From Dongia sedimenti (lineage in GTDB: Bacteria > Pseudomonadota > Alphaproteobacteria > Dongiales > Dongiaceae), in assembly GCA_030715195.1 (NCBI GenBank), contig JAUYVI010000002.1, forward strand, positions 682,001 through 746,000: 64,000 bases of DNA, given 5' to 3'. A program made the translations under genes and the position numbers. Of the stretch, positions 57,054 to 64,000 are shown piece by piece. The notes below the pieces were generated by a model. It was not told the DNA's origin. It ran no database searches and saw only the letters and a list, made by a program, of their open reading frames with translations. Numbering within the stretch: the first letter of the stretch is position 1; every line of letters starts with the position of its first letter.

Positions 57054-58052
57054 TCAGGCGGCGGCTTTCGGGCGCTGGTACCGCTCGTAGAAGCCGCCGC
57101 ATTCCTTGGCCGACTGCTCGAGGAGCCTGGCGCAACGGTCGATCTGGTTGGCCTCGTCGGCGCGGTTGGCGAGGCGATCGAGCATCCGCAGCCGCACCAC
57201 TTTCTGCGCGGTGCCGATCTCCGAGAGGGCGCGCAGAAACTTCGTCCGCGTCGCGGCGTGCAGGGCGATCCAGCGCCGCGCCGGCGGACGCGAACCGGCG
57301 GGGTCGTAGGCAAAGACCTGGCGGCGGTCGATTTCGACGCCGAACTCGGCCAACACAGACGCCGCCACGCGCGACGGCGTCTCGTAGCGCGCCAAGCCCT
57401 TGACGATGAACGTCTTCATCTCGTCGGTCAGCACGGTGGCTTTTCGATTCTGTCTGTGTCCGGTCTGCGTTGTCGGCGTCTGCGGCGCGGGATCGGGCGC
57501 GATGCCGAGCTTCGCCTTCACCAGCGCGCCCAGAGCCTCGATCCCGTCGCGGCGCGACCGCGCGCCCGCACCCGCGGCCAGCGCATCCAGCGGAATTTGC
57601 AGGGATTCTTCTTCGTCCTGTCTGTGTCCGGTCTGGGTTGGCGGCGCGTCTTCTTCCTCCGCACCGACAGCGACCGGGTCCGGCTCCGGCGCGATGGAGA
57701 ACAGCGTCTGCACCGCCTCGGGGTTCGCGTCTGAGGTGATCCGCGTGAACAGCGGCTCTCTCGCCGCATCCGCCGGGAATTGCTCGGATTCTTTGTCATC
57801 CTGTCTGTGTCCGGTCTGCGTCGGGGGCGCCAGTTCGCCTTTCCAATACGGGATGACCTGCGCGGGCGTGATCTCGATCTCGAAATGCGCGCGCAAGCCG
57901 GCGGCGATCCGCGCCGGGGTCTCGCCACGCGCCAGGCGCGCGGTGATGAAGTCCTTCGCGCGCCCGGTCAGCACCGGCAAGGCAGGTTCGTCGGTGATGG
58001 ATGAGAGGGAGGCGGACGGAATGGGGTTGGACATCTTCTGCAAGGGACGCAT
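57054..58052 (-). CDS. DUF2280 phage-like protein with duplicated helix-turn-helix and QTGHRQ repeats
   Basis: This 332-residue protein has a C-terminal DUF2280 domain (about residues 207-310: VLTDEMKTFIVKGLARYETPSRVA, then YDPAGSRPPARRWIALH). In phages that domain sits near terminase genes and resembles a small-terminase DNA-binding head. Unusually, residues 27-70 repeat the first 44 residues of the domain (22 of 44 identical by my count). The two copies are joined by about 135 residues holding three QTGHRQ motifs (79, 140, 196). ATG 58052 has GGAAAGG 7 nt upstream. No terminase or capsid gene is nearby. Its role is unknown, with DNA binding likely. Confidence 0.8.
   Translation of the reverse strand: MRPLQKMSNPIPSASLSSITDEPALPVLTGRAKDFITARLARGETPARIAAGLRAHFEIEITPAQVIPYWKGELAPPTQTGHRQDDKESEQFPADAAREPLFTRITSDANPEAVQTLFSIAPEPDPVAVGAEEEDAPPTQTGHRQDEEESLQIPLDALAAGAGARSRRDGIEALGALVKAKLGIAPDPAPQTPTTQTGHRQNRKATVLTDEMKTFIVKGLARYETPSRVAASVLAEFGVEIDRRQVFAYDPAGSRPPARRWIALHAATRTKFLRALSEIGTAQKVVRLRMLDRLANRADEANQIDRCARLLEQSAKECGGFYERYQRPKAAA
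57450..57818 (-). repeat. Three identical 18-nt direct repeats inside the DUF2280 gene
   Basis: CTGTCTGTGTCCGGTCTG occurs exactly at 57450-57467, 57618-57635 and 57801-57818. The spacings of 168 and 183 bp are both multiples of three, so every copy encodes QTGHRQ. Flanking codons are also similar (PPT before, D/N and acidic residues after). Confidence 0.9.
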
Positions 58053-58748
58053 GGCGGGACCTTTCCAGTGATTTGGGCCGCGCGGCATCGGCCGCTTCCG
58101 CAGGTGCGGAATGCGATCGGACGCGGCGGCGCATGCGGTTCCTCTCCGCGCGGCGCGGGGCACCGCGGCGTGACGGAGTTCGGGAGAAGATTATAGTTCT
58201 TCTTTTGTTCTGTTGCAACTATGTCGGGCGAATTCAGCGGCGCGCGTTACCGGACATGGTGCGGGCCGGGGCGTTGTAAAATCACTGCGACGCGCGATGA
58301 CGACTTGGCTCAGGCCGCCTCCGATCTTGCGATTGCCACCGACACCCTCATAGAACAGGGCGGTTTTGTGATCGAGAGGATGGGCTCGTGCATCTTCGCG
58401 ATCTTTGGTCATCCGCTGGGCACCACTCCGGGGCAGGACCAGATCCAGCGAGACAAAAGTGGATCAGTCCTCTTGGCAAAATCTCGGCGAAAACATTCGA
58501 TTGATCTGCGGCGACGTGGATGGCGTAGTCGGCAATACTGGTTCGCAGCGACGATTTCACTATGGCTGTTTGATTCCGCAGTTCGACAAGTACCTTTCTC
58601 TGCTCTTCGCGCTGGAGTTTGGAAAGAACGGGCGCATCTGAATACGAGCGATGTTACGTCCGCTGCTGAGCCAAAGCAGACATGGCGTGCTAGGCTTGCG
58701 ATCTTCCTTAATTCGGATAGTCGCTAAATACCCACTGGATACTCACAT
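58053..58748. other. Gene-poor stretch, about 700 bp
   Basis: Composition is lower in GC than the neighbours and codon bias is absent. Open frames exist on both strands (for example 58221-58727 plus strand), but none has a ribosome-binding site, family motif or third-position GC bias. The DUF2280 promoter must be in the right part. The rest may be decayed mobile DNA. Confidence 0.5.
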
Positions 58749-59063
58749 ATGCTCGCTTCGCGGCTGGTATTTATCGGCAAACTTGCTGCAACAGTCCTTC
58801 TGCCAACGGCAATCGCCCTTGCCGTGGTAATGCCGTTGCACTTCCCCATATCGGAGTTTCCATACTATGAGCTTCCGACCTGGGCGCCCATTATTGCGGC
58901 GGCATTTTCCGGCACTGCGGCGGCCGTCGTCTCGTCCCGTCATTTTCTCGGCACTGAGACGCGTTCACGAGCGATCAAGGCAGCGATTTGGATAGGTATC
59001 AGCTGTTCTGCCGCGACGTGGTATCTCTCGATGTTCATCTTACTCAACACGAAAGGGTCGTGA
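58749..59063 (+). CDS. Small predicted membrane protein
   Basis: This 104-residue hypothetical protein has three hydrophobic segments (about residues 10-30, 43-63 and 80-99), separated by FPISEFPYYELPTW and SSRHFLGTETRSRA. I recognise no family. The regular spacing of membrane segments supports a real gene; the lack of a good ribosome-binding site and the decayed surroundings argue against it. Confidence 0.45.
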   Translation: MLASRLVFIGKLAATVLLPTAIALAVVMPLHFPISEFPYYELPTWAPIIAAAFSGTAAAVVSSRHFLGTETRSRAIKAAIWIGISCSAATWYLSMFILLNTKGS

Positions 59064-59229
59064 TGTGCGCGCGGGCCGAGCGACGACGCCGATGTCCGCA
59101 CCTGACCCATCGAGGCCATCTCTCACGCGGCGATGGCCGCGCTGAGCGAGCGCGCAGTTGGCGGTGGGCTGGATCTTCCAGCGGTGCGCGGCCCTTGAAG
59201 CTTCACGGCTGCATCAACCCCCACCCCCA

Positions 59230-59252
59230 CCCGCCCCCATCTTGGGGGCGGG
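59230..59252. repeat. Strong G/C stem-loop
   Basis: Perfect 10-bp arms CCCGCCCCCA and TGGGGGCGGG with a 3-nt loop are followed by GAAGAGGGAGAG. It is about 95 bp past the end of the DUF808 gene on the minus strand. It has no T tract, so it is more likely a repeat element or mRNA-stabilising stem than a classic terminator. Confidence 0.6.
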
Positions 59253-59346
59253 AAGAGGGAGAGAGCCTTCGCGATGCTCGACGGCGTTGCGGCGGCGAGG
59301 GCGGTGCGCGCGACGCGAAAGAGCCAGGTGAGACACCTTCGGCGAG

Positions 59347-60342
59347 CTATGGCTTCCCGCGCAAGCGGCGGAAGCGGGTCTTCAGGATGCGCCAGAGCGG
59401 GGAGAGGCAGCGGCTCATGATCGGGATCGCGAGCAGGCCGATGCAGAGGCCGATGATTCCGGAGCCAGCGGCCTGGACCAGCCAGGCGAGGAATACGCCG
59501 ATGGCGGGGATGGCTTGCGCGGCGACGGCGCCGGCCTCGTGCAGCCAGTGACTCGGTCCCGACCAGCCATAGGCCTCGAGGCCATGCAGTAGAATCCCAC
59601 CGCCGACCCAGATCATCGCCGCGGTGCCCACGGTGCCGAGCAGGCGCAGGAAGTGCGGCATGAACCGGACCAGCCCGCGCCCGAGCGCTCTGAGCGGCGC
59701 GGCGGCCGGGCCTTCGAGCCGTGCCAGCGCCAGGCCCACGTCATCGGCCTTCACGATGATGGCAACGACGCCATAGACCGCAATCGTGATCGCGATGCCG
59801 ACGACCGCCAGCACCACCGCCTGCATCCAGGGCCCGGCATCCGGAACAGCGCCGAGGGTGATGGTCATGATTTCGGCGGAGAGGATGAAATCGGTCTTGA
59901 TCGCGCTCGCGACCTTCTGGTCCTCGAAAGATTGGGCGTCGGTCGCGATCGACTCCAAGGCGGCTTCATGCTCGTGCGCGCCGTGCGGGAACAGGGATTC
60001 GTAGACCTTCTCCGCCCCTTCGTAGCAGAGGTAGAGCGCGCCCAGCATCAGCAGGGGCATGATGGCCTGCGGCAGGAGCAGACTCAGCGCAAGTGCTGCC
60101 GGCAGCAGGAAGAGCAGCTTGTTCTTCAATGAACCGAGGGCGATCTTGCCCACGACCGGCAGCTCGCGCGACGCGGAAAATTCCGTCAGATAGCGAGGCG
60201 TGACCGCGGTGTCGTCGATCACAACGCCCGCCGCCTTGGTGCCGGCCTTGGCCGCCTGCCCGGCGATGTCGTCGAGCGACGCCGCCGCGGCTTTGGCGAG
60301 ACCGGCCACATCGTCGAGGAGGGCAATGAGGCCGATGCTCAT
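59347..60342 (-). CDS. DUF808 family inner-membrane protein
   Basis: This 331-residue protein has the DUF808 (YedI-like) N-terminus: GLIALLDDVAGLAKAAAASLDDIAGQAAKAGTKAAGVVIDDTAVTPRYL. A hydrophobic region with several membrane helices follows, including LLFLLPAALALSLLLPQAIMPLLMLGALYLCYEGAEK. Family function is unknown. The gene stands alone between repeat elements, with a 163-bp gap before it that holds another CCCTCTCC stem. Confidence 0.9.
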   Translation of the reverse strand: MSIGLIALLDDVAGLAKAAAASLDDIAGQAAKAGTKAAGVVIDDTAVTPRYLTEFSASRELPVVGKIALGSLKNKLLFLLPAALALSLLLPQAIMPLLMLGALYLCYEGAEKVYESLFPHGAHEHEAALESIATDAQSFEDQKVASAIKTDFILSAEIMTITLGAVPDAGPWMQAVVLAVVGIAITIAVYGVVAIIVKADDVGLALARLEGPAAAPLRALGRGLVRFMPHFLRLLGTVGTAAMIWVGGGILLHGLEAYGWSGPSHWLHEAGAVAAQAIPAIGVFLAWLVQAAGSGIIGLCIGLLAIPIMSRCLSPLWRILKTRFRRLRGKP

Positions 60343-60449
60343 GGAAAGATGCTCCTGTTGGCGGCGGAAAGAATCGAGCGCGGCCTGCCCAGCTTAGTTC
60401 AGGAGCGCGGGCTTTGCCATGACGGGCGGTGTCGATGCATCTGGGTTTT

Positions 60450-60472
60450 CCCTCTCCTCTCGTGGGAGAGGG
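60450..60472. repeat. CCCTCTCC-type stem-loop
   Basis: Arms CCCTCTCC and GGGAGAGGG with a 6-nt loop. It lies between the amino-sugar operon end (60506) and the DUF808 start (60342). It is the same repeat style as 56918-57002. On the minus strand it is followed by A residues, so it is not a typical terminator of the operon. Confidence 0.6.
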
Positions 60473-60505
60473 GCAACATGCGATGGCCGCGTCTCCCAGC
60501 GCGCC

Positions 60506-61594
60506 TTACAGCGTCACCACTTCGCCGGTGCGGACCGAGCTGTCGGCGGCCAGCGCGATGCGGAGGCTGCGGACGGCGTCGGACATGTGGTCGCTCAAGT
60601 CCACATCTTCGCGGATCGCCTTCAGCAGGTAGCGCTGCTCGCGTTCGCACAGCGCGTCGTGGTCGGGTTCGTCGTGGGTGTCGAAGGTCTCGTCCTTCTT
60701 CGCGAGGTTGCCGTTCGCGTCGAGCACAGCATGGTGCAGCAGGATGCGGTTGGTCTTGGTGTGGGTGTTGATGTCGGCGGACTTGGTGTCCTTGTTGCCT
60801 TCGTCGGCGACGACGATGGAAACGCTGCCCTTGGGGCCGATCACGTCCTTCACGAAGAAGGCCGTCTCGCTCATCATCGGACCCCAGCCCGCCTCGTACC
60901 AGCCGATCGAGCCGTCGTCGAAGGCGACCTGCAGCATGCCGTAATTGTACATGCCGGCGGGAATATCCACATTCGGCATGCCGTCGGTGAGGCGCGCGCC
61001 GAGCGCGTGGACCTTGGTGGCTTTCGCGCGGGTGATCTGGCACATGACGTCGAGATAATGCACGCCGCAATCGACGATCGGCGAGAGGCTTTGCAGCAGC
61101 TTCTTGTGGTCCTCCCACTGCTTGCCGCTGCTCTGCTGGTTCAGGTTCATGCGGAACACCAGCGGCGATCCCAGGGTCTTCGCCAGCTCGATGAAGCGGA
61201 TCCAGGAAGGGTGGTGGCGCAAGATATAGCCGATCACCAGCTTCCGGCCGGTGCGCTTCGCGACATCGACCACGCGCTGCGCGTCCTCGACCGTATCGGC
61301 CAGCGGCTTCTCGACGAAGACATGGGCGCCCGCCTCCATCGCCGCGATCGCGTATTCCGCATGGCTGTCGGACCAGGTGCTGATCGAGACCACGTCGGGC
61401 TTCACCGCCTTCAGCGCCTCGCCATAGTCGGAAAAGCGCTGGGCGCTTGCAAGCTCGGGCGGCAGGTTGCGTTCGGCGATCCGCCGCTCGCAGAGTGCCG
61501 CCACTTCGAAACCGTCGATCCGGGCATAGGCCTTGGCGTGGGACATGCCCATGTTGCCGAGCCCGACCGCCAGGACCCGCAGCTTGCCGCTCAT
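60506..61594 (-). CDS. Gfo/Idh/MocA family oxidoreductase
   Basis: This 362-residue NAD(P)-dependent sugar dehydrogenase-type protein has the N-terminal Rossmann motif VGLGNMGMSHAKAYA, the family motif VFVEKPLADT (catalytic Lys near residue 97), and a C-terminal alpha/beta domain with VDCGVHYLDVM (His near the active site). ATG 61594 overlaps the nagA stop by one base. It is probably in the amino-sugar operon and may oxidise or isomerise a related sugar; the substrate is unknown. Confidence 0.9.
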   Translation of the reverse strand: MSGKLRVLAVGLGNMGMSHAKAYARIDGFEVAALCERRIAERNLPPELASAQRFSDYGEALKAVKPDVVSISTWSDSHAEYAIAAMEAGAHVFVEKPLADTVEDAQRVVDVAKRTGRKLVIGYILRHHPSWIRFIELAKTLGSPLVFRMNLNQQSSGKQWEDHKKLLQSLSPIVDCGVHYLDVMCQITRAKATKVHALGARLTDGMPNVDIPAGMYNYGMLQVAFDDGSIGWYEAGWGPMMSETAFFVKDVIGPKGSVSIVVADEGNKDTKSADINTHTKTNRILLHHAVLDANGNLAKKDETFDTHDEPDHDALCEREQRYLLKAIREDVDLSDHMSDAVRSLRIALAADSSVRTGEVVTL

Positions 61595-62757
61595 CACTTC
61601 ACCTCGTCTTGTCGCGCGCCTGAGATCCAGGTCGCCTTCACGTGGAAATCGGCGTCCAGCAGCACCAGATCGGCGCGATAGCCCGGGGCGATCCGGCCGA
61701 GCTCCTGCTCCAGGCGCAGGAAGGTCGCCGGGTTGAGCGAGGCCATGCGGAGCGCGTCCTCGACCGGGACGCCGAGATGCCGCACGGTGTTGCGCACGCC
61801 GCTCGCCATGTCGAGATTCGATCCGGCCAAGGTGCCGGCATCGTTCACCAGCGCGCCGTCCACCAGCTTGATATGCTCGCCCAGCAATTCGAAGCGCGCC
61901 GCGTCGCTGCCGACCGAAGGCATCGCGTCGGTCACCAGCATCATGCGTTCCGGGCCGCGGGCCGCCAGGGCGACGCGCAGCGACACCGCCGAGACATGGT
62001 GCAGATCGACGATCAAGCCGCACCAGAGCGCCTTGTCCTCGAGCGCGGCGCCGACCGGGCCGGGCTCGCGCCCCATCAGCGGCGGCATCGCGTTGAAGAG
62101 ATGGGTGATGCCGGTCAGGCCCGCCGCCTGCGCGCGCCGGATGGTCGCGACATCCGCCTTGGTGTGCCCCGCCGCCACGATCACGCCGGATTTGGTCAGC
62201 CTGGCGATGGCCGAAGGCTCGGTCTTCTCCGGCGCCAGGGTCACCAGCACGCGGCCGCCGGCCGGGAGGTCGATCATCGCCACGTCATCGTCGCCGATGC
62301 TGCGCATCAGATCCGCGCGATGGATGCCCTTGCGCTCCGGGTTGAGGAACGGGCCTTCGAGATGGATGCCCAGCACGCCGGGGGTGCGGGCCTGCATCGC
62401 CGCATCGGCGGCCTTGATCGCCTCGGCCATGCTGGCTTGCGTGTCGGTGATGAAGGTCGGCAGGAAGCCGGTGGTGCCGAAGCGCCGATGCGCGGCGCCG
62501 ATCGCGGCGATGCCGGCGATGCTGCGCGTCTCGTTGAACAGCACGCCGCCGCCGCCATTGACCTGCACGTCGATGAAGCCCGGCGCCAGCAATCCGCTGA
62601 TCGCCTGCTTCTCGACGCCCTTGGGCAGTTTCGCCTCCGGCATCACGCCGGCGATCTTCCCGGCTTCGATCAGCACCGCCAGGCCGTCGCGCAGGTTGGT
62701 GCCGTCGAACAGCGTGGCGCCGATCAGAGCGGTCGCCATTCCAGAGTCCCGTATCAT
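61594..62757 (-). CDS. nagA: N-acetylglucosamine-6-phosphate deacetylase
   Basis: This 387-residue amidohydrolase-fold enzyme removes acetate from GlcNAc-6-P. Signatures are LLAPGFIDVQVNGGGGVLF, LGIHLEGPFLNPERKGIH (metal Glu), VAAGHTKADV (metal His), ITHLFNAMPPLMGREPG (substrate loop), LIVDLHHVS and MLVTDAM (catalytic Asp). ATG 62757 overlaps the upstream SIS gene stop by 4 bp and has CGGAG before it; ATG 62739 is an alternative. The product would pass to the SIS-domain deaminase. Confidence 0.94.
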   Translation of the reverse strand: MIRDSGMATALIGATLFDGTNLRDGLAVLIEAGKIAGVMPEAKLPKGVEKQAISGLLAPGFIDVQVNGGGGVLFNETRSIAGIAAIGAAHRRFGTTGFLPTFITDTQASMAEAIKAADAAMQARTPGVLGIHLEGPFLNPERKGIHRADLMRSIGDDDVAMIDLPAGGRVLVTLAPEKTEPSAIARLTKSGVIVAAGHTKADVATIRRAQAAGLTGITHLFNAMPPLMGREPGPVGAALEDKALWCGLIVDLHHVSAVSLRVALAARGPERMMLVTDAMPSVGSDAARFELLGEHIKLVDGALVNDAGTLAGSNLDMASGVRNTVRHLGVPVEDALRMASLNPATFLRLEQELGRIAPGYRADLVLLDADFHVKATWISGARQDEVK

Positions 62758-63806
62758 TGGGTCTCCGTGACTTTTTTCAGATGCGGCGGCCGGTCGGGAT
62801 CGCGGCCGCGCGCCCAGGCCAGCCGTTCGGCCAGCAGATAGAAACTCTGGATCAGCAGGATCGGCGCCGAGTAGGGATTGGATTCCGGCAGGCTCGGCAG
62901 GGCGATCGCGCCGGTCGCCTGGTTGCCGGCCCCGGCCGCGATCACCGGCACGCCGCGCGCCGCCAGGCCGCGCAGGATCTTCAGGATCCCGCTTTCCGAC
63001 TTGTCCGGCTGCAGGAAGGCCATGACCGGAAAGTCCTGGCCCGGCAGCGCCAGCGGCCCGTGCATCAGCTCGGCGGCGCTCATCGCCTCGGCATGCAACC
63101 CGCAGATCTCCTTCAGCTTCAGCGCCGCCTCCTGCGCGATGCCGAAGCCGGGACCGCGGCCGATCACGAAGAGATTGCGCACGCTGTTGAGCAGCGGCTC
63201 GGCCGCCGACCAGTCATAGGTCGCGGCGACCGCCAGCTCCTCGGGCAGGCGATCGACCGCCGCATGCAAGAGCGCGTCGCCCGACCAATGCGCGACGATC
63301 TGCAGGATCGAGGCCAGCGAGGCGATGTAGGACTTGGTCGCCGCCACGCTGCGCTCCGGCCCCGCCAGCAGCGGCAGCACGACTTCCGCCTTCTGGGCCA
63401 AGGGCGAGTCCGTGTCGTTGACCAGCGCCACGGTCAGCGCGCCGGCCGCGCGCGCGGTGTCGGTGAGCGACAGCAGATCGGGACTGCGCCCGGACTGCGA
63501 GATGGTGATGCACAGCGCGCCCTGCATCCGCGGCGTCCCGCCGAACACCGAGCTCACCGATGGCCCGACCGAGGCGGTCACCAGTCCCTGGTGGATCTCC
63601 AGCAGATACTTCGCATAGGTGCCGGCGTTGTCGGAGCTGCCGCGCGCGCAGGTCACCGCGAAAGGCGGCGGTGCCGCGCGCAGCCGCTGCGCCAGATCGG
63701 CGCAGCGCCCGGCATTGGCGGCCAGCATGTTTGCCACCACCTGCGGCGCTTCCAGCGCCTCGGTGCGCATCAGACTTCCGTGTCCAGATGAAGAGGCCGG
63801 CGCCAT
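62754..63806 (-). CDS. SIS-domain protein, glucosamine-6-phosphate deaminase-like (NagB-II/AgaS type)
   Basis: This 350-residue sugar isomerase has two SIS domains. SIS1 shows CARGSSDNAGTYAKYLLE, SVFGGTPRMQGALCITISQSGRSPDLL; SIS2 shows FVIGRGPGFGIAQEAALKLKEICGLHAEAMSAAELMHGP, like the isomerase half of GlmS but without the glutaminase domain. NagB-II proteins of this type convert glucosamine-6-P to fructose-6-P and ammonia. ATG 63806 lies 1 nt after the regulator stop. nagA adjacency supports a GlcNAc catabolic role. Confidence 0.92.
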   Translation of the reverse strand: MAPASSSGHGSLMRTEALEAPQVVANMLAANAGRCADLAQRLRAAPPPFAVTCARGSSDNAGTYAKYLLEIHQGLVTASVGPSVSSVFGGTPRMQGALCITISQSGRSPDLLSLTDTARAAGALTVALVNDTDSPLAQKAEVVLPLLAGPERSVAATKSYIASLASILQIVAHWSGDALLHAAVDRLPEELAVAATYDWSAAEPLLNSVRNLFVIGRGPGFGIAQEAALKLKEICGLHAEAMSAAELMHGPLALPGQDFPVMAFLQPDKSESGILKILRGLAARGVPVIAAGAGNQATGAIALPSLPESNPYSAPILLIQSFYLLAERLAWARGRDPDRPPHLKKVTETQ

Positions 63807-63807
63807 G

Positions 63808-64000
63808 CTATTCCTGTTCCGTATTCGGTGATCCAAGGCTCAATTCGGCGACGAAGTCATAGGCGTCGCCGCGGTAGTAGGACGAGGTGAACTCGACCGC
63901 GACGCCGTCCTGGTCGAAGGAGCGCCGCTCGATGTAAAGCGCCGCGGTGCCGTCCGGCACCTGCAGCAGTTTCGCCTGCTCGGAGTTGAGCAGGACCGCG
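63808..64000 (-). CDS. GntR/HutC family regulator, UTRA domain, 5' end off the window
   Basis: Only the last 63 codons are present. They read as the end of a UTRA ligand domain: GTAALYIERRSFDQDGVAVEFTSSYYRGDAYDFVAEL, then TAG. UTRA-domain GntR proteins such as NagR/YvoA sense GlcNAc-6-P or glucosamine-6-P. As the first visible gene of the operon, 1 nt before the SIS gene, it is probably its repressor. Confidence 0.85.
   Translation of the reverse strand, partial: AVLLNSEQAKLLQVPDGTAALYIERRSFDQDGVAVEFTSSYYRGDAYDFVAELSLGSPNTEQE

Noticed and set aside
57450..57818. Possible CRISPR-like array (three identical 18-nt repeats)
   Set aside because: Repeats are too short, spacings of 150-165 nt differ, all copies are in frame inside a coding region, and no cas gene is present.
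58221..58727. A 168-codon plus-strand frame in the gene-poor stretch
   Set aside because: No ribosome-binding site, no codon bias, no recognisable motif.

Overview
The window is high-GC chromosomal DNA from an alphaproteobacterium. The gene content fits a soil or plant-associated member of Rhodospirillales or Rhizobiales: a ChvE/GguAB-type sugar transporter with GguC, an N-methylglutamate synthase operon with a type III glutamine synthetase-like gene, DgoK, and a LIV-type ABC operon with a Tm-1-like fusion. The exact genus cannot be read from the sequence. No rRNA, tRNA or CRISPR array was seen. Coding density is high, and many neighbouring genes overlap by 1-8 nt, which indicates operons.

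Layout. 1-10030 holds transport and regulation genes: a tandem-fused ABC exporter cut by the left edge, a divergent LysR regulator, a GNAT acetyltransferase, a glycosyltransferase, and a TetR-controlled EmrAB-type drug pump with two clear operators. 10117-16288 is an accessory island of three co-directional genes. Two resemble phage internal-virion (DNA-ejection) proteins; the second of these ends in a PD-(D/E)XK-like nuclease domain. The third is a large protein I do not recognise. No capsid, tail, terminase, integrase or lysis gene accompanies them. This is the best candidate for an undescribed system in the window.

16345-21747 is the gmaS/glnT-mgsCBA (glxBCD) operon with a cupin-HTH regulator, for gamma-glutamylmethylamide and N-methylglutamate formation. 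22027-24738 has an HU protein, an MFS pump and a fumarylpyruvate-hydrolase-like gene. 24735-32645 is a sugar uptake and oxidation locus: a FadR-type regulator, a sugar 1-dehydrogenase, the ChvE-GguA-GguB transporter, GguC and DgoK. The regulator-transporter gap carries paired TTGTCATACAT sites. 32653-39767 contains an RND pump with a TetR regulator, a fused SRPBCC-quinone oxidoreductase and a stand-alone SRPBCC protein.

39785-54094 contains a flotillin and a long minus-strand operon. The operon encodes FAH-family, alpha/beta-hydrolase and amidohydrolase enzymes, a LivHMKG transporter, a LivF ATPase fused to a Tm-1-like (UPF0261) domain, and the matching TIM-barrel half of Tm-1. A GntR regulator, an SDR and a 2-keto-4-pentenoate-hydratase-like gene lie beside it. 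This looks like uptake and breakdown of one unknown small organic compound.

54191-60505 is a looser region: PhoD phosphatase, a frameshifted IS110-family element with a structured upstream segment that may be its bridge RNA, a phage-like DUF2280 protein with a duplicated helix-turn-helix, gene-poor sequence, and a DUF808 membrane protein. 60506-64000 is an amino-sugar operon (Gfo/Idh oxidoreductase, NagA, SIS-domain deaminase or isomerase, and a GntR/UTRA regulator cut by the right edge). Two families of intergenic palindromic repeats are scattered through the window.
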